DNA of 64,000 nt from Halobaculum sp. MBLA0143. Lineage in GTDB: Archaea > Halobacteriota > Halobacteria > Halobacteriales > Haloferacaceae. The notes beneath the pieces were generated by a model, which saw only the letters and a program-made list of their open reading frames with translations, did not search any database and was not told the origin of the DNA. The stretch is taken from contig NZ_JBGKAC010000001.1 in assembly GCF_041361465.1 (NCBI RefSeq), positions 1,488,001 to 1,552,000 of the forward strand, given 5' to 3'. This document shows, one piece after another, positions 24,745 through 33,548 of this stretch. The position numbers and the translations under genes were made by a program. Each line of letters starts with the position of its first letter. The first letter of the stretch is position 1.

Positions 24745-26376
24745 ATGCAAGTCGCCGGGATGGCGAGCAACAGGGGTCGAAACCTGAGACGAATCGCCGA
24801 CCTCGCGCCGGGTGGGGCGGAGCTGTCGGTCGTGGTCACGAACGACGCGGACGCGCCGGTGCTGGAGGCGGCCGCGGAGCGGGGGATTCCGACGGAGGTG
24901 GTCGAACGACCGGAGGGCCAAGACCGCGAGGAACACGAGCGTCGAATCCTGTCGGCGCTGTCCGACTACGACTTCGAGTTGGTCTGTCTCGACGGCTACG
25001 ACCGAGTGTTCACGCCGGTGTTCTTGGACGCGGCGCCGACGACGCTGAACGTCCACCCGTCGTTGCTGCCGGCGTTCCCCGGAACGGACGCCCACGAGCA
25101 GGCGCTGGCGGCCGGCGTCCGCGTGTCCGGCTGTACCGTCCACGTCGCCACCGAGGACGTGGACGCCGGTCCCATCGTCACCCAGGAGGCGGTGCCGGTG
25201 TACGCCGACGACGACGCGGACCGGCTGAAGCGTCGGGTGCTGGAGGAGGGTGAGTACGCCGCCTACCCCCGGGCCGTGCGGTGGTTCGCCGAGGGGCGCG
25301 TCGAGGTGGACTACGACGTCGGCGAGGTGCGGGTCGCGGGCGACACTGACAACGCCGCTGGCGACACAGACGGCTCCGGCGGGGACGGCACCGGCTTCCC
25401 CAGCCGCCGGCTCACCGCCAGCGAACACGTCGGCGACCTGCGGTACGGGGAGAACCCCCACCAGGACGCCGCGTTGTACAGCGACGGCCGCGAGGTGGGG
25501 CCGACGGTGGTCCACGCCGACCAACTGAACGAGGGGGCGAAGGCGCTGTCGTACAACAACTACAACGACACGGACGCGGCGGTCGGGCTGGTCCGAGAGT
25601 TCGACGACCCCGCCGCGGTCGTGGTCAAACACACCAACCCCGCGGGGTGTGCCGTCGCCGACACGCTCGCGGACGCGTACGCCGACGCGCTGGCGACGGA
25701 CCCCAAGTCGGCCTTCGGCGGTATCGTCGCGCTGAACCGGGAGTGTGACGCCGCGACCGCGGAACTCGTGACGGAGTCGTTCAAGGAGGTCGTCGCCGCG
25801 CCGGGGTACACGGACGACGCGCTGGCGGTCCTCCGGGAGTCCGACAACCTCCGCGTGCTGGATCTGGGGGCGACGGAGCCGTTCGGCGCCGACGCCGCCC
25901 AGGACACGACGGAGGTGAAACTCGCCGGCGGGCGACTCGTCCAGGACCGCGACCGACAGGCCCCGACGGCCGAAGACCTGGAGGTCGTGACGGAACGGGA
26001 GCCGACCGACGACGAGATCGAGTCGCTGTCGTTCGCCTGGCAGACGGTGAAACACGCCAAGTCCAACGCAATCTTGTTCGCCGACGGGACGGAGACGGTC
26101 GGGCTCGGCGCCGGCCAGGTGTCCCGGGTGGACGCCGTGGAGATCGCCGCCGACAAGGCCGCCGCCGACGCCGAGGGGAAGTCCGCCGAGGGGGCCGTCA
26201 TGGCCTCCGACGCCTTCTTCCCGTTCCCGGACGGGATTGAGGCCGCCGCCGACGCCGGGATCGAGGCCGTGATCCAGCCCGGCGGGAGTGTCAACGACGA
26301 CGACGTGATCGACGCCGCCGACGACCACGGGATCGCGATGGTGTTCACCGGGACGCGAGCGTTCCGGCACGACTGA
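24745..26376 (+). CDS. PurN-PurH fusion: formyltransferase / AICAR formyltransferase
   Basis: 543 residues. Residues 1-185 are a PurN-type formyltransferase with LNVHPSLLPAF (His104) and EDVDAGPIVTQ (Asp130). An acidic Gly/Asp linker covers ~188-212. Residues ~213-543 are the AICAR formyltransferase part of PurH, with RYGENPHQ and the catalytic pair Lys285-His286 in VVKHTNPAG. The MGS-like IMP cyclohydrolase domain is absent; archaea use a separate PurO for that step. It transfers formyl groups from a folate-type carrier at two steps of purine synthesis. This fusion is known in haloarchaea. Confidence 0.93.
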   Translation: MQVAGMASNRGRNLRRIADLAPGGAELSVVVTNDADAPVLEAAAERGIPTEVVERPEGQDREEHERRILSALSDYDFELVCLDGYDRVFTPVFLDAAPTTLNVHPSLLPAFPGTDAHEQALAAGVRVSGCTVHVATEDVDAGPIVTQEAVPVYADDDADRLKRRVLEEGEYAAYPRAVRWFAEGRVEVDYDVGEVRVAGDTDNAAGDTDGSGGDGTGFPSRRLTASEHVGDLRYGENPHQDAALYSDGREVGPTVVHADQLNEGAKALSYNNYNDTDAAVGLVREFDDPAAVVVKHTNPAGCAVADTLADAYADALATDPKSAFGGIVALNRECDAATAELVTESFKEVVAAPGYTDDALAVLRESDNLRVLDLGATEPFGADAAQDTTEVKLAGGRLVQDRDRQAPTAEDLEVVTEREPTDDEIESLSFAWQTVKHAKSNAILFADGTETVGLGAGQVSRVDAVEIAADKAAADAEGKSAEGAVMASDAFFPFPDGIEAAADAGIEAVIQPGGSVNDDDVIDAADDHGIAMVFTGTRAFRHD

Positions 26377-26465
26377 CGGGATCGGCTCCCGGCTCTCGTC
26401 GCCCGTCCCGCACGCTCCGCCGCCCGACCGAAACCCGTTTGCGGGTCGAACCGGTCGGGCGTGGT

Positions 26466-27290
26466 ATGACCGGCGACAGCGAAGATCCGAACGACGACAG
26501 TCAGTACCACCTCGACGTGACGAGCGAGGACGTGGCCGACACCGTTCTCCTGCCGGGGGATCCGGACCGTGTCGACAAGATCACGCAGTTCTGGGAGACC
26601 GCCGACGACCGGGCGCGTCACCGCGAGTACCACACCGTCACCGGGAGGTACGAGGGGACGCCGATCTCCGTCACGTCGACCGGGATCGGCAGCCCGTCGG
26701 CGGCGATCGCCGTAGAGGAGTTGGCCCGCGTCGGCGCCGACACCTTCCTCCGAGTGGGCTCGTGTGGCGCGATACAGCCGGAGATGGACGTGGGTGATCT
26801 CGTCGTCACCACCGGCGGCGTACGCCAGGAGGGGACGAGCGACGCATACGTCCGCGAGGACTACCCCGCTGTCGCCGACTTCGAGGTGGTGACGGCGCTC
26901 GTCGCCGCCGCCGAGCGGCTGGGGTACGACTACCACACCGGACCGACGATGTCGGCCGACTCCTTCTACACCGGGCAGGGTCGTCCGGGGTTCGACGACT
27001 ACGAGGCGCCCGACGCCGAGGGGCTCGTGGAGGAGCTGAAGGCCGCGAACGTGAAGAACATCGAGATGGAGGCCAGCGCGATCATCACGCTGGCGAACGT
27101 GTTCGGGCTCCGGGCCGGCGCCGTCTGCACGGTCTACGCCAACCGCGAGACCGGGGAGTTCCAGACCGCCGGCGAGAATCGCGCCGCCGAGACCGCCAGC
27201 CTCGCCGTCCACCTGCTCGCGCGGATGGACGAGGTGAAAGCCGAAGCCGGCGCGGATCGGTGGCACGCCGGGCTGTCGCTGGACGGCTGA
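26466..27290 (+). CDS. udp: Uridine phosphorylase (NP-I family nucleoside phosphorylase)
   Basis: 274 residues from the ATG at 26466. It cleaves a nucleoside with phosphate to give base and ribose 1-phosphate. Family marks are VLLPGDPDRVDKI at the phosphate site (residues ~27-39), TSTGIGSPSAAIAVEEL, RVGSCGAIQPEMDVGD and the sugar-binding KNIEMEASAI with the catalytic Glu-Met-Glu. The EMEASAI motif and overall length favour uridine phosphorylase over purine nucleoside phosphorylase, though haloarchaeal enzymes of this family can use other nucleosides. Ribose 1-phosphate could feed the PfkB kinase and isomerase at 5.8-8.7 kb. Lies 90 bp after the purNH gene on the same strand. Confidence 0.88.
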   Translation: MTGDSEDPNDDSQYHLDVTSEDVADTVLLPGDPDRVDKITQFWETADDRARHREYHTVTGRYEGTPISVTSTGIGSPSAAIAVEELARVGADTFLRVGSCGAIQPEMDVGDLVVTTGGVRQEGTSDAYVREDYPAVADFEVVTALVAAAERLGYDYHTGPTMSADSFYTGQGRPGFDDYEAPDAEGLVEELKAANVKNIEMEASAIITLANVFGLRAGAVCTVYANRETGEFQTAGENRAAETASLAVHLLARMDEVKAEAGADRWHAGLSLDG

Positions 27291-27355
27291 CGCCACAGCC
27301 GGCAGTGTCCGGCGCGGGGAGTCGACTCACCCGCCCGTTCCACTCGACGATCGAC

Positions 27356-28786
27356 TCACCCGCCCGCCCCACTTGCAGCCGCACTCGTCTCCTCCTCGTC
27401 GGAGAGGTCCGTCTCGGCGTCGATAGCGTCTCTGATCCCGTCGCCGAGCGCGTTGAACCCGGTGACGACCAACACGACGAGCAGGCCGGGGATCACTGCG
27501 ACGTGCCAGGAGGCGGTCGTGAGGTACGGCTGGCCCACGTCGACGATCCGGCCCCACTCCGGGGTCGGCGGAGAGATTCCGAGCCCCAGGAACGACAGCC
27601 CGGCGATCCCGATCACGATCCCCCCGAAGTTCATCGAGGCGTACACCATCACGTAGCCCGCGACGTACGGGAGAACGTGTTTCCGCATCGTGGTCCGAGG
27701 CCGTTGACCGAAGCTGTCTGCGGCGTCGACCCAGTCTCGCTCGGACACCTGGAGTGCCGGTCCACGGATCGCCCGCCACAGCGACGGCCACCCCGTGAGC
27801 GCGAAGATCAGCGCCAGCAACACCCCGCCGTTGTACAGCTGGGCGATCCACGTCTCCGACATCACCACCGACAACAGGATCACCACCAGCAACTGCGGCA
27901 ACGCCTGTGTGGCGTCACTCACCAACACGACCAACAGGTCGACCACGCCGCCGTAGTAGGCGCTGACCATCGCCAGCCCGACCGCCACCAGTGCGCTGAC
28001 GGTGATCGCGAGCAGGCCGACGAACAACGACACCCGCGAGCCCGCGGCGACGGTGGTGAACAGGTCCTGTCCGGAGGGGAGCGTCCCGAACGGGTGGTAG
28101 CGTCCGAAGGTGTCGTAGCTGAACGGCGGGACGTTCCGGTTGGCCGTCCCCTGTGAGATCGACTCCAGGTTGGCCTGGCCGACGCTGACGGTCACCACCT
28201 CGCCGGCGTCGGCGTCGTACGTCTCCACCTCGTAGCTGTAGGGGTCGTACACGTTCCGTTCCATCGTCGTCGGGCCCAGCGCGGGCGCGAACAGCGCCAG
28301 CGTCAGGAACAACACGACCACGACCAGCCCGAACTGCCCCCAGCGGTGACGGCGGAACCGCCGGAGCACGTCGTCGCGGGGCGTCCACGCCCGCCGACGG
28401 TAGTGACGCCGGTAGATGCCGTACCCGCGCCACAGCCACGCTGCCCAGACCGCGGCGTAGAGGTACGCCAGTCCGACCCGGAGCGCCCACGCCACCGCCG
28501 GTGACAGGCCGAGGAACGTCCCACGCCACTCCCCACCGGGGAGCTGTGCGCCCTGGTTCGGGATCGTCTCCCGACTGATCAGCGTCGGCACCGCGTTGGC
28601 GACGGCGACGACCGCGTCGACACCGACCAGATTCCCGAGGAGACCGATCAGTGCGCCGATCTCCGGGGCGAGCAACAGTGTCGCGCCGGCGAGCCACCCG
28701 ACGCCGGGCGCGAACCGCCCGTCGTGTTCCGCGCTCGTCCCGGGTGTCGACCGAGCGCCGGCCTGGGGAGTGGAGTCACCGCTCAT
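27356..28786 (-). CDS. dppC: Peptide/nickel-type ABC permease, DppC/OppC family with N-terminal extension
   Basis: 476 residues, against about 290-330 for the family. Residues 1-150 hold extra hydrophobic segments and a basic loop (RHYRRRAWTPRDDVLRRFRRH). The standard OppC_N domain (RRHRWGQFGLVVVVLFLTLA) and six-helix permease follow. The ABC-interaction loop RAIRGPALQVSERDWVDAA is near residue 350. It forms the channel with DppB. It ends the operon; no ATPase gene follows before the convergent udp gene. The gene starts 1 nt after the stop of dppB. Confidence 0.88.
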   Translation of the reverse strand: MSGDSTPQAGARSTPGTSAEHDGRFAPGVGWLAGATLLLAPEIGALIGLLGNLVGVDAVVAVANAVPTLISRETIPNQGAQLPGGEWRGTFLGLSPAVAWALRVGLAYLYAAVWAAWLWRGYGIYRRHYRRRAWTPRDDVLRRFRRHRWGQFGLVVVVLFLTLALFAPALGPTTMERNVYDPYSYEVETYDADAGEVVTVSVGQANLESISQGTANRNVPPFSYDTFGRYHPFGTLPSGQDLFTTVAAGSRVSLFVGLLAITVSALVAVGLAMVSAYYGGVVDLLVVLVSDATQALPQLLVVILLSVVMSETWIAQLYNGGVLLALIFALTGWPSLWRAIRGPALQVSERDWVDAADSFGQRPRTTMRKHVLPYVAGYVMVYASMNFGGIVIGIAGLSFLGLGISPPTPEWGRIVDVGQPYLTTASWHVAVIPGLLVVLVVTGFNALGDGIRDAIDAETDLSDEEETSAAASGAGG

Positions 28787-28787
28787 C

Positions 28788-29810
28788 TCACCGCCCCTCG
28801 AAGCCGACGCGTGGGTCGATCACAGTGTACAACAGGTCCTGGAGCACGTTGATACCGACGGTGATGAGGATGAACACGAACATGAGTGAGCCGGCCAGTG
28901 GGAGGTCGCCGGTCGTCATCGCCTCGTAGAACAGGGTCCCGATCCCGTTGATCCCGAACACCACCTCGACGAGCACGCTCCCGCCGACCAACAGGTACGC
29001 CTCGCTGGTCACGACGGGGATCAACGGGATGGCGGCGTTCCGGAGCACGTGTTTGAACACGATCCGACGGTCGGAGACGCCGACGGCCTCGGCGGTCTCG
29101 ATGTAGTCTTCCGTGATGATCTCCAGAACGGCCGTCCGGGAGAGCCGGAGCTCGTTCCCCATCGACGCCGAGCCGAGGACGAACGACGCCGGCAACACCT
29201 GTTTCGTCGCCGTCAGGAACCCCTCGGGGGTGTGGAGCGAGGAGAGGTTCGGCGCGCCGACCAGGTCGGTCTCCACGAGGAACGTCTGCCACCCGCCGCC
29301 GGGGAGGAACTCGTTGGACAACGACAGCCCCGCCAGGAGGACGACCGCCAGCCAGAAGTTCGGCGTCGCTCGCCAGACGATCCCGCCGATCGAGGCGGCG
29401 TAGTCCCGGCGCGTGTTGGGGTTGAGTCCGGCGTAGATGCCCAACGGAATTCCGAGGAAGATCGGGATCAGAACGGCCCACGCCCCCAGCCACAGCGTTC
29501 GCGGGCCGAACGCCGCCAGCAACGCGACCGTGTCCTGGCCGGGGTAGACGACCCACGACTGACCCAGGTCGAACGTGACGAGATTCAGCATGTACTCCGT
29601 GTACTGTTCCAGCAACGGGTCGTTCAACCCCAGTCGTTCGTTGATCCGAGCGAGGCGTTGACGAGCCTCGGCACTGCTGACCGGGCCGACGATGGCCGCC
29701 GCGGGGTTGAGCGGGCCCAGTCGGACGATGGCGAACGTGACGGTCGTCCCCAGCCACACCACCGGGATGGACAGGGCGAGCCGGCGAAACAGGTACGCGA
29801 GTCGGTTCAC
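28788..29810 (-). CDS. dppB: Peptide/nickel-type ABC permease, DppB/OppB family
   Basis: 340 residues. A typical DppB N-terminus MNRLAYLFRRLALSIPVVW is followed by six helices. The EAA-type cytoplasmic loop ETAEAVGVSDRRIVFKHVLRNA lies near residue 235-256 (interaction with an ATPase) and the C-terminus is DLLYTVIDPRVGFEGR. It partners DppC at 27356-28786. The gene begins 3 nt after the stop of the binding protein, so the three genes are one operon. Confidence 0.9.
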   Translation of the reverse strand: MNRLAYLFRRLALSIPVVWLGTTVTFAIVRLGPLNPAAAIVGPVSSAEARQRLARINERLGLNDPLLEQYTEYMLNLVTFDLGQSWVVYPGQDTVALLAAFGPRTLWLGAWAVLIPIFLGIPLGIYAGLNPNTRRDYAASIGGIVWRATPNFWLAVVLLAGLSLSNEFLPGGGWQTFLVETDLVGAPNLSSLHTPEGFLTATKQVLPASFVLGSASMGNELRLSRTAVLEIITEDYIETAEAVGVSDRRIVFKHVLRNAAIPLIPVVTSEAYLLVGGSVLVEVVFGINGIGTLFYEAMTTGDLPLAGSLMFVFILITVGINVLQDLLYTVIDPRVGFEGR

Positions 29811-29813
29811 GGA

Positions 29814-31688
29814 CTACAACGACACGTCGTCGTACAGTCGGTCGTGGAACCCAGTCGGGTGGACCGGCACGTCCACGTCGTCGTACCAGAACTGTTGACC
29901 GCGCGGGTGGTAGTTCGTGAGGTAGATGGCGTCCTCCCAGATCGCCTCCTCCATCTCCAGGAACGCGTCCGCGCGGGCCTCCTCTGCCGCCTCGCTCGGC
30001 CCGAGGTTCGACTGGATCGTCTCCCAGGCCGACGCCGCCCGCTCGGAGGCGTCGGAGGGGTCCTCACGCCACCGCACCAAGTTCCCCTCGTACGGCCGCC
30101 CGAACTTCAGCATGTCCGTCGGCGACGGGTACTCCAGCCCGTTGCCCAGCGTGTACATGTCGAGGTTGCCGCTGATCGCCTCGTCGATGATCGTCCCGAA
30201 CGGCGCCGTCTCGACGGTCAGCTCCAGGTTGATCGCGGACGCCTTCGTCCGGATCAGGTCCGCGATCCGAGCGTACGCGTCCGGATTCCGGTCGTTGTAG
30301 ACGGTCAGGGTCAACTCGGCGGGGCTGTCGGCCGTGTAGCCCGCCTCCTCCATCACGCTGCGGGCCTCGTCCACTCGGGCCTCGCGGTAGCCGTACGGGA
30401 AGTTCTCCTCTGCGTGTCGGTCGTACGCCTCCTTCCCGCCGGGGTACACCGACGGCGGCGACTGGTGGTACGCCGGCTCGCCGACTCCCTTGAACCCTTG
30501 CTCGACGAAGTTCTCCTGGTTGACGGCGTAGTTGAGGGCCCGCCGGATCGGCCGCTCGACCCGCGAGCAGTCGAAGATGAAGTACGCCGTGTACGCTTCG
30601 TCCCACGTGGAGTAGTTGACCGTCTCCCCGTTCGACAACGGGCCGTAGGTGCCGACCTCCTGGCCCAGGCTCCGGGTCTCGTCGATCGACACCTTCGTCG
30701 GGTCGAACCTGGAGTTGGGGAGCTGGAAGATGTCGACGTTCCGCTCGGCCGCCCGTCGGTAGCGCGTGTCGGCGTTCTGCACCACTTGGAGTTGGATTCG
30801 GTCGGGACCCGGCGGCTCGCCGTGGTAGTCGTCGACCGCAGCGAGTGAGACCTGTGTTCCGGTTCTGATATCGTCGACCCGGTAGGGGCCGGTGCCGACC
30901 GGGGCCTGCGAGGAGAACTCCGCGTAGTCCATCTCCCCGTCGTAGCCTGCGATGTCGCCGACGATCCCCTCCGGGATCGGGCTCAGGGAGCCGTAGGCGA
31001 ACCAGAACAGGGCGTCGAAGAACGGTGACTCCAGCGTCACCTCCAACGTGTAGTCGTCGACGGCCTCCACCTGGAGCGTGCCGGGGTCGTACACCTCCTG
31101 GTCTTCCCCGTCGACCGTCTCGGTCGTCGTCTCGTGGGCGATCCGGAACCCGCCCTCCAGGATCACCGGCGACTCCTGGCTGTTGTCGGAGGCGGCCAGT
31201 CGCTCCCACGAGTAGACGAAGTCCTGGGCCGTCAGCCCCGTCCCGTCGTGGAACGTCACGTCCTCGCGGAGCGTGAACGTGTACGTCCGGCCGTCGTCGG
31301 AGAGTTCGTAGTCCGTCGCCAGTTGCGCCTCCGGTGTCAACCCCTGCGGGTCCTCCCCACGGGGCAGCGCCATCAGCTCCGAGAAGACCTGATCCGAGAC
31401 ACGCTGAGAGCCGTCACCCTTGATCTGCACCGGATCGAAGTTCGACGCCTCCGGAATCGACAGCGAGAGCGTCCCGTCCGTGCTCGTCGCGGCAGAGTCG
31501 TCGCCACCGCTCGTCTCCGTCGCGCTCGACATCTCGTCGCCGTCGTCCCCCTCGGTCGCTGTGCTGTCCGTCTGTCCGCTACATCCGGCGAGGGCTGCCG
31601 CCGCCGTGACCCCCGTCGCCGTCAGAAATCCGCGCCGCGTCCGCCCTGTCTGTGACTCGTCGGACACACTCGTTCGCTCGGTCTTCAC
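29814..31688 (-). CDS. dppA: ABC substrate-binding lipoprotein, SBP_bac_5 family (Tat-exported)
   Basis: 624 residues. The N-terminus has Arg18-Arg19 in TRRGFLTATG and a lipobox LAGC with Cys36, so it is a Tat-exported lipoprotein anchored outside the membrane. A Thr/Asp/Gly-rich linker (~40-75) leads to the solute-binding domain. LATDYELSDDGRTYTFTLRE and VTFHDGTGLTAQDF are the classic peptide/nickel-binding signatures. The C-terminus has WYDDVDVPVHPTGFHDRL. Ligand may be a peptide, sugar oligomer or metal complex; the sequence does not decide. First gene of the operon, with a TATA-like TTTAAG (minus strand, 31760-31766) about 75 nt upstream. Confidence 0.9.
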   Translation of the reverse strand: MKTERTSVSDESQTGRTRRGFLTATGVTAAAALAGCSGQTDSTATEGDDGDEMSSATETSGGDDSAATSTDGTLSLSIPEASNFDPVQIKGDGSQRVSDQVFSELMALPRGEDPQGLTPEAQLATDYELSDDGRTYTFTLREDVTFHDGTGLTAQDFVYSWERLAASDNSQESPVILEGGFRIAHETTTETVDGEDQEVYDPGTLQVEAVDDYTLEVTLESPFFDALFWFAYGSLSPIPEGIVGDIAGYDGEMDYAEFSSQAPVGTGPYRVDDIRTGTQVSLAAVDDYHGEPPGPDRIQLQVVQNADTRYRRAAERNVDIFQLPNSRFDPTKVSIDETRSLGQEVGTYGPLSNGETVNYSTWDEAYTAYFIFDCSRVERPIRRALNYAVNQENFVEQGFKGVGEPAYHQSPPSVYPGGKEAYDRHAEENFPYGYREARVDEARSVMEEAGYTADSPAELTLTVYNDRNPDAYARIADLIRTKASAINLELTVETAPFGTIIDEAISGNLDMYTLGNGLEYPSPTDMLKFGRPYEGNLVRWREDPSDASERAASAWETIQSNLGPSEAAEEARADAFLEMEEAIWEDAIYLTNYHPRGQQFWYDDVDVPVHPTGFHDRLYDDVSL

Positions 31689-31853
31689 CCTGTTAACCCG
31701 GCTGGAACCGGCCAGAAGCGTTTCCGTGAGTGGATTTACACAGGCAGTCGAACCGACTACTTAAACGCTGCGCCGAACTATCGAGTGATACGTAGTCAGG
31801 GGGTGACCAACACGCCGTCTACTACTTAGTTGTGTGTCACGTTCCGAGTGTCG

Positions 31854-32387
31854 TTACAGTCCGACGGCGCTCGCAACGTAGTCGAAGGAGTCGTTGCGGT
31901 CGCGGGCGAGATCACAGCAGTAGTCGTCGAAGATCCGGTCGACGAACCGCTCCATGCTGCCGAACGTCGACTCCTCGAACGCCGCGGTGAACTCGGGCTT
32001 GCCGACGTGATCCGTCGAACTCGGGACCGGGACCCGGCCCTCGGAGGCGACCGCGTCGGACACGCCCGCGAGGAGCCACCCTTCGACCGCGTCGACGGCG
32101 ACGAGCACGTCGAAGGGGTCGAGGATGTCGTACCGTTGTTGTTCGTACGTCTCGCGTTCGTCACAGTTCTGACAGTTCCCGCGTGCGTCGACCTCCCGGT
32201 CGAGATCCGTGACGTAGTAGTGTTCGGCACAGGTGCCCGCGAACGCGCTCACGAGACTGTTCACGTCGGACGCGCTCTTCTGGGCGTACTTCACGACATC
32301 CGGCTTCCCTTCGATCCGGGGCCTCAACACTGTCTCGACGAACCGTTTGTCGTCCGGTCCCTCCACGAGGAACACCACGTCGTCCAT
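31854..32387 (-). CDS. TOPRIM-like nuclease/effector of an ATPase pair (candidate defence protein)
   Basis: 177 residues. FLVEGPDDKRF places a Glu at position 9 and Asp at 12-13, and YYVTDLDRE gives Asp61-x-Asp63: the E...DxD pattern of TOPRIM metal sites. VDAVEGWLLAG near residue 100 matches the E-x-W-L-x-A motif in small TOPRIM proteins of the DUF4276/DUF4435 type. A CQNCDE pair sits between. Such proteins are encoded next to AAA ATPases in anti-phage systems (OLD/RloAB/PARIS-like). Here the ATG follows the ATPase stop by 3 nt, so they form an operon. The exact family is uncertain. Predicted role: metal-dependent nuclease or toxin held or triggered by the ATPase. Confidence 0.7.
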   Translation of the reverse strand: MDDVVFLVEGPDDKRFVETVLRPRIEGKPDVVKYAQKSASDVNSLVSAFAGTCAEHYYVTDLDREVDARGNCQNCDERETYEQQRYDILDPFDVLVAVDAVEGWLLAGVSDAVASEGRVPVPSSTDHVGKPEFTAAFEESTFGSMERFVDRIFDDYCCDLARDRNDSFDYVASAVGL

Positions 32388-32390
32388 CTG

Positions 32391-33548
32391 TCACTCCCCC
32401 AGCAGATTCTCCGTGTACATGTCGTCGATCCGGACGCCTTCGTCCAAGAACGTCTGGACGCGCTCGCTCTCGGCGGGCTTCTCGACTTGGGTGAAGCCGT
32501 CGTCGTCGCGGGAGACGAGCCGAATGCTCTCCAACGGCGCGTACTTCACGACTTCGACGTTGTGGGTCGTGAGGAAGATCTGCTTGTCCGTGTTCTCCGC
32601 GGCGTCTTTCACCTTCATCATCAGATTGGCGATCAGCGAGGGGTGGATGTTGCGGCCCGGCTCCTCGATGAAGACCTTCTCGTGGTCGCTGAAGTAGAGG
32701 ATGTAGATCAGCGCGAGGACGCGCAGGGTGCCGTCCGACAGCATCTCGGCGGGGATGTACTGGTCCTCATCTGGGTCGAAGTTCTCCAGAATCTGGAGGA
32801 ACAACGACTGGTCTGGCATCGCATCAACCTTGGTGTCGGAAATAAACGGCAACACATCCGAGACGAGGCTGAGGAACTTGCGTTTCCGTTCTTTATCCTC
32901 AAGTAGCTTCTTGATGACGAGCGCAAGGTTGGAACCGTCCGGTTGGAGGTCGGTCCTGGCAGCAAGACTATTGTCAGTTGTAATCTTCCGAGGATCGATA
33001 TCAAAAGTTTTACCAATCTGATGATACCGTCTGGCATCAGGATCGTATCCATCTATTACTTCTATCGCGCTTGGGCCTTCAGCCGCAGATTCTGTGCTGT
33101 TTTGTGCAATTCTTTCTATGCTATAATTATTCATTTCTACAGAAGACTGGGCTATATCGCCTTCGCTACTGGGCGGGTAGTCGATATCGTACTTAAAATC
33201 GTATGTGTCCTCGTCAAATTGTAATTCAGCTTTTATGTTACTGGTCTCCTTTTCAGGAGATTCATGCGAACCACCGCTTTCGACCTCGACAGCCATCTTC
33301 AGTCCGATACACAAGTTTCGTTGAATCCCGATCCGCGTGTTTCTGAGGTATTCAACCCCCCCTTGAAGCTGAATTGCGTCCTCAATTCCTTCGCTACGCG
33401 CGTCCCGCAGGAACTGAAACACCTCAAACAGATTCGACTTCCCGGCGGCGTTGCGGCCGACGAAGACGTTCAGGTTCGAAAACTCCACGTCGAGTTCTCG
33501 AATGCTCTTGAAGTTCTCGACGTGGAGGCTCTCGATGTTCACACGCAC
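32391..33548 (-). CDS. AAA ATPase (AAA_15/AAA_21, OLD-like), candidate defence sensor
   Basis: 385 residues from GTG 33548 (RVNIESLHVENFKSIREL); GTG 33542 is an alternative. Walker A GRNAAGKS at 31-38, ABC-type signature LSDGTLR at 270-276, Walker B VFIEEPG with Glu295-Glu296, and the switch His329 in FLTTHNVEVV. This is the SMC/RecF-like ATPase of overcoming-lysogeny-defect type, without a fused TOPRIM; the TOPRIM is the next gene. The central part (about residues 55-240, bases 32820-33380) is AT-rich and unlike both ends, suggesting recombination or transfer. A long self-complementary element lies 165 bp upstream. Confidence 0.85.
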   Translation of the reverse strand: MRVNIESLHVENFKSIRELDVEFSNLNVFVGRNAAGKSNLFEVFQFLRDARSEGIEDAIQLQGGVEYLRNTRIGIQRNLCIGLKMAVEVESGGSHESPEKETSNIKAELQFDEDTYDFKYDIDYPPSSEGDIAQSSVEMNNYSIERIAQNSTESAAEGPSAIEVIDGYDPDARRYHQIGKTFDIDPRKITTDNSLAARTDLQPDGSNLALVIKKLLEDKERKRKFLSLVSDVLPFISDTKVDAMPDQSLFLQILENFDPDEDQYIPAEMLSDGTLRVLALIYILYFSDHEKVFIEEPGRNIHPSLIANLMMKVKDAAENTDKQIFLTTHNVEVVKYAPLESIRLVSRDDDGFTQVEKPAESERVQTFLDEGVRIDDMYTENLLGE

